A stretch of 64,000 bases of DNA, from contig PHEH01000001.1 in NCBI GenBank assembly GCA_002841155.1, forward strand, positions 186,001 to 250,000. The letters run 5' to 3'. Both the position numbers and the translations under genes were made by a program. The notes below the pieces were generated by a model, which did not search any database, was not told where the DNA came from, and saw only the letters and a list, made by a program, of their open reading frames with translations. This document shows positions 57,215 through 64,000 of this stretch, piece by piece. Position 1 is the first letter of the stretch. Every line of letters starts with the position of its first letter. The stretch comes from Alphaproteobacteria bacterium HGW-Alphaproteobacteria-18. GTDB lineage: Bacteria > Pseudomonadota > Alphaproteobacteria > Caulobacterales > Hyphomonadaceae.

Positions 57215-58038
57215 GCCACGCCCCTCCCAAGGAAGAGCAGCCGGAAATCCTCGATGATGAGGTGGAGTCGAGCCGGGCTCCCTTGCTGGACCATCTGATC
57301 GAGCTGCGCGGACGTCTGATCAAGACATTGCTGGCGCTCGGCGTCGCAACGATTGGCGCGTTCTTCTTTGCTGACGTGATCTACAACCTGCTGGTGGCGC
57401 CGTTTGCTTCAATGGCGGAAGATGTGCGCGGCTCGAAGCTCGAATTCATCTTCACCGCGCCGATGGAATTCTTCTTTGCCAAGCTGAAGCTCGCCCTGTT
57501 TGCCGGCGTGTTCCTCGCTTTCCCGGTCATTGCCTGGCAGATCTATGCCTTCGTGGCGCCGGGGCTCTACAAATCCGAGCGGGGCGCCTTCTGGCCCTAC
57601 CTTGTTGTCGCGCCGCTGCTGTTCTCGCTGGGGGCGGCATTTGTCTATTTCATCATGCTGCCGATGCTGGCTCGCTTCACCATTTCAATGGAGCAGGTGG
57701 ATACCGCGCAGACGACCATCAAGATGATGCCGAGAGTGGGCGATTACCTTTCCCTCGTCATGGCGTTGATGCTGGCCTTCGGCATTTCCTTCCAACTGCC
57801 GGTAATTCTGACTCTGCTGGGCAAGATCGGTCTCGTGACATCGCAGGGGCTGGGGAAGGGCCGCAAATATGCCATCGTGGGCATCCTTGCCTTCGCTGCA
57901 TTGTTCACGCCGCCTGACGCGATTTCACAGCTTCTTCTCGCGGGGCCTGTCTACCTGCTTTACGAGATTTCGATCTTTTGTGTGCGGTTGATCGAGAAGA
58001 AAGCCGCCAAGACAGAAGCGGCCGCTGCCGCAGAGTGA
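57211..58038 (+). CDS. tatC: Twin-arginine translocase subunit TatC
   Basis: A 275-residue six-helix membrane protein. PLLDHLIELRGRLIKTLLAL is the conserved cytoplasmic N-terminus, FIFTAPMEFFFAKLKLALF the first loop region, and FGISFQLPVILTLLGKIG and FTPPDAISQLLLAGPVYLLY later motifs. It recognises the twin-arginine signal. Last gene of the operon; a 99-base gap follows. Confidence 0.97.
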   Translation: MSHAPPKEEQPEILDDEVESSRAPLLDHLIELRGRLIKTLLALGVATIGAFFFADVIYNLLVAPFASMAEDVRGSKLEFIFTAPMEFFFAKLKLALFAGVFLAFPVIAWQIYAFVAPGLYKSERGAFWPYLVVAPLLFSLGAAFVYFIMLPMLARFTISMEQVDTAQTTIKMMPRVGDYLSLVMALMLAFGISFQLPVILTLLGKIGLVTSQGLGKGRKYAIVGILAFAALFTPPDAISQLLLAGPVYLLYEISIFCVRLIEKKAAKTEAAAAAE

Positions 58039-58137
58039 TTTTCCATGCAGCACCGGCGTTGCCTTTTTTGGTGAGGTGTTGAACTTAGGCGGTGGATAGA
58101 AACCCAACGTCTCCCGAGAAACGAGGAGCCTGCCTGA

Positions 58138-59289
58138 GTGTCGCGCGTTAAAAGCGTCCTGCTGGTCGATTTCGACAATATCTATGGCGCGACCAGTGAA
58201 GAGGTTGTCAGCGGGTTGTCCAATTGGCTGCTCTGGCTGGAGGATGGTGCGTTTTCCGCAAAGAACCGCCGCCGCCGTTTCATCGAAAAGCGGGTCTACT
58301 GGAACCTCCAGTTCGACAAATATCGCCCGGACTTCGAGCGGGCGGGTTTCTCCGCGTTCAACTGCCGGGCGCTCGCCAAGCGCAAGATCAGTGCGGGCAA
58401 GAGTTCGGCCGATATCGTGCTGACGATGGACGCGATCGAGATTGCGCTGGTGAATGAGGAGGTCGAGGAGTTTGTAATCCTGACCACCGATTCCGATTTT
58501 GTGCCGGTCGTGAACCGCGTGCAGGCGGGCGAGTTGCGGGTGGTGACCTGCGGCAAGGAAACTGACCCGACCTACGACCTGTTCAACCAGTATGCCGACG
58601 CCGTAGTGCATGTCGCTGCGCTCAAGAAAGCGTTCAGCTATGAGCGGGCCAGGCGGAAATGGTATCAGCTGCGGTCGCCCCCGCCGGAGATTGCGCCGCT
58701 GACCCTGCTGAAGGAGCGCCGCTCGCCGCTGATGGGGCGCGTGCGGGCTGCGCTGGCGACGGCCGAGGCGCCCACGGATGGGCCGCCGGCTGAAGTGTTG
58801 CGGGCGGTCTCGATCATCAAGGAACTGGGCGAGCGGATGCCTGACCAGCCGCTGTCCAAGACGCGGATCGTGCGGGCGCTCAGCCTCATCCAGGAATTCT
58901 CCCCGACCTATCAGGCGGGCCTGCGGCCCTGGTTTGGGCACAAGAATTTTGCCGCCATGATACGCCGCCTGTCGCAGATCCAGCCGGCGATTGAAGTGAC
59001 AACCGTGGGTAAGAACAAGATCGAGACGATCTGGCGCGAGCCGGCCGAACTGCCGCCGCCACGCGCCCGCGCGCCGGAACCTGAGGCCCGGCTTGAGCTG
59101 GAGGCTGAACCTGAAGTGCGGCTGCTGCCGCGGGAGCGCCCATCGCTGGCGCTGCTGGCGGAGGCGGCGTTGCAGGCAGAGCTGCCCGATCCCGCCGAGG
59201 AGGCAGAGGAAGAAGTCGCCGAAGAGGCTGCCGATGAGGCCAAAGAGGCCGAAGACGCCGAGGCCGCCGGGGCCTCCAGCCGGGCCTGA
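58138..59289 (+). CDS. NYN/LabA-type nuclease-like protein with LOTUS (OST-HTH) domain
   Basis: A 383-residue protein with a GTG start preceded by GAGGAG. Residues 1-165 form a NYN (PIN-like) domain: VLLVDFDNIYG, SSADIVLTMDAIE and ILTTDSDFVPVV carry the acidic residues expected to hold a metal. Residues about 215-300 resemble an OST-HTH/LOTUS RNA-binding domain (LSKTRIVRALSLIQEFSPTY). The last 80 residues are Glu/Ala-rich and low-complexity. Likely an RNA-binding ribonuclease; target unknown. Confidence 0.87.
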   Translation: MSRVKSVLLVDFDNIYGATSEEVVSGLSNWLLWLEDGAFSAKNRRRRFIEKRVYWNLQFDKYRPDFERAGFSAFNCRALAKRKISAGKSSADIVLTMDAIEIALVNEEVEEFVILTTDSDFVPVVNRVQAGELRVVTCGKETDPTYDLFNQYADAVVHVAALKKAFSYERARRKWYQLRSPPPEIAPLTLLKERRSPLMGRVRAALATAEAPTDGPPAEVLRAVSIIKELGERMPDQPLSKTRIVRALSLIQEFSPTYQAGLRPWFGHKNFAAMIRRLSQIQPAIEVTTVGKNKIETIWREPAELPPPRARAPEPEARLELEAEPEVRLLPRERPSLALLAEAALQAELPDPAEEAEEEVAEEAADEAKEAEDAEAAGASSRA

Positions 59290-59364
59290 CCTGTGGACAG
59301 GAGGGGGCGGCGCAGATTAGACGCTTCCCCGATACCCACCTGACACCAGAGCCTGAGGCTTCCC

Positions 59365-60930
59365 ATGTTCGATATCCGCGCCATCCGCGACAATCCCGAC
59401 CTTTTCATCCGCGCCTGGAACCGCCGGAAAGAGGGGCTGGGTTCAGAGTCCGTTGAGCGTATCCTGGAGCTGGACAAGGCCTGGCGCGAGGCCACGACCG
59501 CCAAGCAGGACGCCGAAAGCGCGCGGAATGCCAATTCCAAGCTGATCGGGCAGGCGAAAGCCAAGAAGGATGAGGCCGAGGCTGCGCGCCTTATGGCGCT
59601 GGTGGCCGACGCCAAGACCACAATGGAACAGGCCGGCGAAGCCGAGGACAAAGCCCGCAAGGCGCTCGACGATCTGCTGATGGGCCTGCCGAACTTGCCG
59701 CTGGATGAAGTTCCGGAAGGCAGTGACGAGCATGGCAATATCGAGAAATCAAAATGGGGCGAGCCTAAGCTCATCAACGATCCCAAAGACCATGCTGATC
59801 TGGGCGAAGCGCTGAAAGGGCAGGGCGGATTTTCGCTGATGGACTTTGAAGCCGCCGCCCGGATGAGCGGCGCACGTTTCGTGGCCCTGCGCGGCAAACT
59901 CACCCGCCTCGAACGCGCCCTCGCCAACTTCATGCTTGATCTTCAGACGACGGAGCATGGGTATGAGGAAATGAGCGTGCCGTTGCTGGTACGCGATCAG
60001 GCGCTGATGGGCACGGGGCAATTGCCGAAGTTTGAGCAAGATCTCTTTTCAACATGGCTTCCGCCACAGGTTCAGATGGTAGATCTCGACCACGAATGGG
60101 AGGCAATCAATAGTTTAGGTGATCAATTAGACAAAGAAGCAGCCCCCCTCATCGAAAAGCTCTCCGCAGCGTTTGATGGTAAAGGGCCCGGAGCGATCCT
60201 GCCAAGTGAGTATGCTGAGGATTGGTTGAGATTTGTAAAAGTTGTTGACTTGAAAGCTGGAGCGACTAGCCGATTGAAGTCACTTTTGGTCGAGTACGAA
60301 GAAGTAGTGTCGGGGTTGTCATCCGACAGGTACCTCATCCCCACCGCCGAAGTCCCCCTCACCAATCTCGTCCGTGAACAGATCCTCGACGCCGCGCAGC
60401 TTCCCCTCCGCTTCACCGCGCACACGCCCTGCTTCCGCTCCGAAGCGGGCAGCGCGGGGCGTGATACCAAGGGCATGATCCGTCAGCACCAGTTCAACAA
60501 GGTGGAGCTGGTCTCCATCGTGGCGAATGAGGAAGAGGGGCTGGCCGAGCTGGAGCGGATGACGGGGTGTGCTGAGGAAGTGCTCAAGCGTCTGGAGCTG
60601 CCCTTCCGCCGTATGCTGCTCTGCACCGGCGACATGGGCGCTGGCGCGCGCAAGACCTATGATCTTGAAGTGTGGCTGCCTTCGCAGAACACCTATCGCG
60701 AGATTTCCTCCTGCTCCTATTGCGGCGACTTCCAGGCCCGCCGCATGGACGCGCGCTATCGCCCCGAGCCGAAGGCAAAGCCTGAATATGTTCACACGCT
60801 GAACGGCTCGGGCCTCGCGGTGGGGCGCACGCTGGTGGCGGTGCTGGAGAATTATCAGAATGCGGACGGGTCTATTACTGTGCCCAAGGCGCTGGTGCCT
60901 TATATGGGCGGCATCGATAGGATCGCATAG
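59365..60930 (+). CDS. serS: Seryl-tRNA synthetase with in-frame insertion
   Basis: SerRS charges tRNA-Ser. At 521 residues it is about 90 longer than usual (~425-430). The N-terminal coiled-coil arm (about 30-110) and catalytic core are normal: [50 protein letters not shown] (motif 2) and [18 protein letters not shown] (motif 3). Between DLF and DRYLIP, residues about 230-320 (60050-60324) are extra, and their DNA is about 49 % GC with TTA, TTG, GTA and AAA codons unlike the flanks. The frame stays open across it, so the enzyme may be functional with an inserted domain. Confidence 0.95.
   Translation: MFDIRAIRDNPDLFIRAWNRRKEGLGSESVERILELDKAWREATTAKQDAESARNANSKLIGQAKAKKDEAEAARLMALVADAKTTMEQAGEAEDKARKALDDLLMGLPNLPLDEVPEGSDEHGNIEKSKWGEPKLINDPKDHADLGEALKGQGGFSLMDFEAAARMSGARFVALRGKLTRLERALANFMLDLQTTEHGYEEMSVPLLVRDQALMGTGQLPKFEQDLFSTWLPPQVQMVDLDHEWEAINSLGDQLDKEAAPLIEKLSAAFDGKGPGAILPSEYAEDWLRFVKVVDLKAGATSRLKSLLVEYEEVVSGLSSDRYLIPTAEVPLTNLVREQILDAAQLPLRFTAHTPCFRSEAGSAGRDTKGMIRQHQFNKVELVSIVANEEEGLAELERMTGCAEEVLKRLELPFRRMLLCTGDMGAGARKTYDLEVWLPSQNTYREISSCSYCGDFQARRMDARYRPEPKAKPEYVHTLNGSGLAVGRTLVAVLENYQNADGSITVPKALVPYMGGIDRIA
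60050..60324 (+). other. Low-GC insertion within serS
   Basis: By hand count 117 of 240 bases at 60061-60300 are G or C (49 %), against well over 60 % on both sides. The encoded segment is helical-looking ([33 protein letters not shown]) and has no family I recognise. No terminal repeats were seen. Confidence 0.75.
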
Positions 60931-60945
60931 GGCAGAGCCCCCTCC

Positions 60946-60981
60946 GCCCCTTCGGGGCACCTCCCCCGCAGGCGGGGGAGG
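60946..60981. terminator. Double hairpin between serS and surE
   Basis: GCCCC at 60946-60950 pairs with GGGGC at 60954-60958, and CCTCCCCCGC at 60960-60969 with GCGGGGGAGG at 60972-60981. No T tract follows. This type of short GC-rich dyad recurs between genes in many alphaproteobacteria and may be a repeat element rather than a simple terminator. Confidence 0.5.
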
Positions 60982-61027
60982 ATAACAGCTCTGCAGCTTC
61001 GATGTTTGGTGACTTAGGAAAGTCTGA

Positions 61028-61789
61028 ATGAGAATTCTCCTGACCAATGATGATGGCATAAATGCCCCAGGGCTCTCCGTGCTCGAGGAGATTGCCAAAG
61101 AGCTTTCCGATGACATCTGGGTTGCGGCGCCTGAAGAGGAGCAGTCCGGCAAGGGGCGCGCGATTTCGCTGACGCAGCCGGTGCGGGTGCGCAAGGTGGG
61201 GGCGAAGGCCTGGGCGGTTGCGGGCTCGCCCTCGGACGCGGTGCTGCTGGCGCTGCGCGATCTGATGCCGGAAATGCCGGATCTTGTTCTCTCAGGCGTC
61301 AATCGCGGCCAGAACATTGCCGAGGATACGAGCTTTTCAGGCACCATCGCGGCGGCGATGTTCGGCATGCAGCTCGGCGTGCCCTCTATAGCTCTCAGCC
61401 AGGCGCAGAATTTCCGCGAGCGCGGCTCGCTCTCCTGGGAGACGGCCAAGGCCTGGGGCGCAAAAGCCATCCGCCCGCTGCTGGATATGGGCTGGCCGAA
61501 TGATGTGGTGATGAATGTGAACTTTCCGGATGTGGAGCCCGGCGATGTGCGCGGCATCCAGATCACGCGGCAGGGCTTCCGCGATGAGGCCATCATCCAC
61601 ACTGACCGGCGCGAGGACCTGCGCGGGAATGATTATTACTGGATCGGCTATCAGGGCAAACTGTCAAAGCCCGACGAAGGCACCGACATCCGCGCGATCT
61701 ATGATGGCTATGTCTCGATCTCGCCGCTGCATGTAGACTTGACACATGAGCCATTCCTGAAAACCCTGCGGGAGTCATGGCAGAGCTGA
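61028..61789 (+). CDS. surE: 5'/3'-nucleotidase SurE
   Basis: A 253-residue metal-dependent nucleoside-monophosphate phosphatase. MRILLTNDDGINAPG has the metal-binding NDDG, LVLSGVNRGQNIAEDT and YSGTIAAA-like FSGTIAAAMFG are active-site motifs. AGGAAAG precedes the ATG. It overlaps the following PCMT-like gene by 13 bases, the familiar surE-pcm pairing linked to stationary-phase protein repair. Confidence 0.96.
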   Translation: MRILLTNDDGINAPGLSVLEEIAKELSDDIWVAAPEEEQSGKGRAISLTQPVRVRKVGAKAWAVAGSPSDAVLLALRDLMPEMPDLVLSGVNRGQNIAEDTSFSGTIAAAMFGMQLGVPSIALSQAQNFRERGSLSWETAKAWGAKAIRPLLDMGWPNDVVMNVNFPDVEPGDVRGIQITRQGFRDEAIIHTDRREDLRGNDYYWIGYQGKLSKPDEGTDIRAIYDGYVSISPLHVDLTHEPFLKTLRESWQS

Positions 61790-62436
61790 TCGCTGATCCT
61801 TTCCGCGCCGCGCGGCTGCTGCTCTCTCTGAGGCAGGAGGGGGTGACTGACCCCAGCGTACTGGCGGCGATGGAGACGATTGAGCGGGCCGCCTTTGTGG
61901 ACGATCCCAGGCTGGAGGCGCTCGCCTTTGAAGATGCCCTGCTGCCGATCCCGTGCGGGCAGGTGATGCTGCGCCCCTCGGCGACGGGCCATCTGATCCA
62001 GGCGATGGGGCTGAAACGCGGCCGGGAGGGGCGGGTGCTACTGATCGGGTTTGGGTCGGGCTATATGGCGGCGCTGCTCTCCCAGCTTGCGGCGCATGTC
62101 TGCGCCGTTGAGCGTTTCGCGCGCCTGACATTGGCGGGGCGGGCGCGGCTGGCGCGGCTCGGGATTTCGAATGTGTCGCTGGCCCATGCCGATGGCCTCA
62201 ATGGCTGGGCTGAGCAGGGCCCGTTTGATGCCATCGTGCTGGCGGGCGCCGTTCAGGCAGTGCCGGAGGGGCTTGCCTCCCAGCTGGCCAGAGGCGGCGT
62301 GCTGGTTGCGCCGGTCAATGAACGCGCCGGACAGGCGAATCTGGTGCGCCTGAATGCCACGGGAAGCGAACTTGACCGGCAGCCTCTGTTTCAGTGGGTG
62401 CCCCCGCTGATCGAGGGGCGGGCGCAAGTGCTTTGA
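61777..62436 (+). CDS. Protein-L-isoaspartate O-methyltransferase-like protein
   Basis: A 219-residue PCMT-family methyltransferase. MLRPSATGHLIQAMGL corresponds to the family's start-site motif and VLLIGFGSGYMAALLSQLA to the SAM-binding glycine loop (GxGxGY-like, here GFGSGY); VPEGLASQLARGGVLVAPV is the later strand. The order next to surE supports the assignment. The usual D-G-x2-GW sequence is represented by DGLNGWAEQGPFDAI. Repair of isoaspartyl residues is the expected role. Confidence 0.88.
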   Translation: MAELIADPFRAARLLLSLRQEGVTDPSVLAAMETIERAAFVDDPRLEALAFEDALLPIPCGQVMLRPSATGHLIQAMGLKRGREGRVLLIGFGSGYMAALLSQLAAHVCAVERFARLTLAGRARLARLGISNVSLAHADGLNGWAEQGPFDAIVLAGAVQAVPEGLASQLARGGVLVAPVNERAGQANLVRLNATGSELDRQPLFQWVPPLIEGRAQVL

Positions 62437-62541
62437 ATGCCGGGGGAATCGCCTGCAGGGGCAGTTTGCCAAGGCGATGCCGCGCCGCTATACGCCTGAA
62501 GTTCCCTGTTACCGCCGCAGAATTATCTGGAGAATGCCGAT

Positions 62542-62913
62542 ATGTCCGCCCGTTTTCTGACACTTGCTCTCATCTCTGCGGCCATGGCTCTGCCCGCCGC
62601 GGCGCAAGCCGCGCCGGCCTCGCCTGGCGGCGGCCTGATGATGCAGCTGGTGATGTTCCTGCCGCTCATCCTGATCTTCTACTTCCTGCTGATCCGCCCA
62701 CAGCAGCAGCGCGCCAAGAAGCACACCGCCATGGTCACGGGCATCAAGCGCGGCGATACGATCGTCACGACTGGCGGCCTTATCGGCAAGGTGAACAAGG
62801 TCAGCGATACCGAGCTCTCTGTTGATCTGGCTGAAAACGTTCGCGTTCGTGTCATCAAGTCGATGGTGATCGAAGTACGCAACAAGGCCGAGCCTGTTCC
62901 TGCGAACGACTGA
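62542..62913 (+). CDS. yajC: Sec translocon accessory subunit YajC
   Basis: A 123-residue protein with a signal-like N-terminus, an alanine/proline-rich linker, then the single membrane helix LVMFLPLILIFYFLLIRPQQ and the cytoplasmic KRGDTIVTTGGLIGKV domain typical of YajC. It associates with SecDF; secD starts 37 bases later, as in most proteobacteria. Confidence 0.95.
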   Translation: MSARFLTLALISAAMALPAAAQAAPASPGGGLMMQLVMFLPLILIFYFLLIRPQQQRAKKHTAMVTGIKRGDTIVTTGGLIGKVNKVSDTELSVDLAENVRVRVIKSMVIEVRNKAEPVPAND

Positions 62914-62950
62914 TCTTCAGGCTTTCGTCTGAATCCATAGGATAAGCGCC

Positions 62951-64000
62951 ATGCTTCAATTCCCGCCGTGGAAAGTCCTTCTCGTCGCTGTGGTGCTCCT
63001 CTGGGGCATCATCATGGCGCTTCCAAATGTCGTGAATATGTCGAATGCGCCGGGCTTCCTGCCCAAGCAGTCGGTCAATCTTGGTCTCGATCTGCGCGGC
63101 GGCGTTTACCTTGAGATGGAAATCCCTCCGGCGGAGGTGATCAGCAGTCGCCTTGAAGTGTTTGCGCGCGATGTGCGCTCCGCTTTCGCGCGTACGTCAG
63201 ACCGCGACCCGATCTATTTCCAGCCCGAGCTGCGCGGCCGCACGATGCTGATCAAGATCAGCCGTCCCGATGCCGACGGAAACTATCCCATCGATGACGC
63301 CATTCGCCGGCTCGACCGTATCAACAGCCCTGTTGAAGGCGGACTGACCGGCGGCAAGACCTTTGAAATCAGCCGTGCAGGGCAGGATTCCATACTGGTG
63401 TCGGTATCTTCTGCGTCTGAGTCCGCCATGATGTCAGACGCGCTGGCCAAAACGATGACCATCATTCGCCGCCGCGTCGATCCCGAAGGCGTGGCCGAAA
63501 TTTCGCTGACCCCTTCGGGCACGAACCGTGTCGTCCTAGAAGCCCCTGGCGAGCCTGACCCTCAGCGCCTCAAGGACTTGCTGAGCCGTGACGGCCGGAT
63601 GACCTTCAACCTTGTCGAAACAAGCCCGGCGGATATTGCTTCGGCGCAAGCGGGTATCGTCAAGCCGGGCTTCCGCCTGCTTGAGGGCCCTGAAACCGGG
63701 CCGCTTCTGGTTCGTGAAATTCCTGAGGTTGTTGGCGCAGACATCGCCACTGCCAGCCAGGGGAACGATGAAGCCAACCGTCCGCAAATCAACTTCCGCC
63801 TCAATGCGAATGGCGCGCGCAAGTTCTACGAGACCACGCGTAACAATTCCGGGAAGCTGTTTGCCATTGTGCTTGACGATGTGATCATGTCGGCGCCTCG
63901 CATCAACGAGCCGATCCCCGGCGGCAACGTCCGCATCACAGGATCGTTCACGATTGAGGAAGCTCAAGACCTTGCCGCGATTATCGCAGCCGGGGAGATG
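62951..64000 (+). CDS. secD: Protein translocase subunit SecD, 3' end cut by window edge
   Basis: 350 codons from ATG 62951 run open to the right edge. MLQFPPWKVLLVAVVLLWG is the first membrane helix, and LGLDLRGGVYLEMEIP is the SecD signature at the start of the large periplasmic domain; RRRVDPEGVAEISL and EAPGEPDPQRLKDLL follow. SecD with SecF uses the proton gradient to pull exported proteins. The six-helix C-terminal part lies outside. Confidence 0.96.
   Translation, partial: MLQFPPWKVLLVAVVLLWGIIMALPNVVNMSNAPGFLPKQSVNLGLDLRGGVYLEMEIPPAEVISSRLEVFARDVRSAFARTSDRDPIYFQPELRGRTMLIKISRPDADGNYPIDDAIRRLDRINSPVEGGLTGGKTFEISRAGQDSILVSVSSASESAMMSDALAKTMTIIRRRVDPEGVAEISLTPSGTNRVVLEAPGEPDPQRLKDLLSRDGRMTFNLVETSPADIASAQAGIVKPGFRLLEGPETGPLLVREIPEVVGADIATASQGNDEANRPQINFRLNANGARKFYETTRNNSGKLFAIVLDDVIMSAPRINEPIPGGNVRITGSFTIEEAQDLAAIIAAGEM

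Overview
The window is a gene-dense, roughly 62-65 % GC chromosomal segment from an alphaproteobacterium. The gene set (TonB-dependent receptors, CobN-type cobalamin genes, Tat operon, PhaC with a phasin, M2 peptidase, entericidins, marine-type oxygenases) best fits a Hyphomonadaceae/Caulobacterales-like organism; this placement is an inference from gene content and codon use. No rRNA, tRNA, CRISPR array, prophage or insertion sequence was recognised.

Layout. (1) 0-4.9 kb: probable iron-acquisition locus with a ferric-reductase-like membrane protein cut by the left edge, a divergent TonB receptor and a Tat-exported PLP enzyme. (2) 4.9-25.2 kb: large cobalamin locus. Two nearly identical cobalamin riboswitches, each followed by the same unexplained structured RNA element, head cobW-cobN-cobO and a btuB-led operon. 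That second operon runs through an unrecognised 196-residue protein, btuF, btuC, btuD, a DUF1636 protein, cobT, cobS, cobC, cobQ, cbiB and cobD, mostly with ATGA-type overlaps; cobU faces it. A second, ATPase-less btuF/btuC pair lies between the two riboswitches. Corrin-ring genes and the small cobaltochelatase subunits are absent here. (3) 25.3-27.2 kb: a Zur-type palindrome between a COG0523 zinc metallochaperone and a DUF1826 gene. (4) 27.2-39.7 kb: stress and energy-reserve cluster with a K+/H+ antiporter, two universal stress proteins, a DUF2189 membrane protein, a P-type ATPase, PHA synthase and phasin, acetate kinase and phosphotransacetylase. (5) 39.9-56.5 kb: mixed housekeeping and accessory genes: M2 and M28 peptidases, BolA, DUF1993, an outer-membrane barrel, purL and purQ, TPR-sulfotransferase, Rieske oxygenase, a D-amino-acid-oxidase-like protein with permuted motif order, DUF3089 lipoprotein, adenine/adenosine deaminase, two entericidin-like lipoproteins and exonuclease III. 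(6) 56.5-64 kb: tatABC, a NYN-LOTUS protein, serS, surE, a PCMT-like gene, yajC and secD, which runs off the right edge.

Most unusual signals: a ~90-residue, low-GC in-frame insertion inside seryl-tRNA synthetase; the structured RNA appended to both B12 riboswitches; the permuted D-amino-acid oxidase; and the unrecognised His-rich protein in the btu operon.
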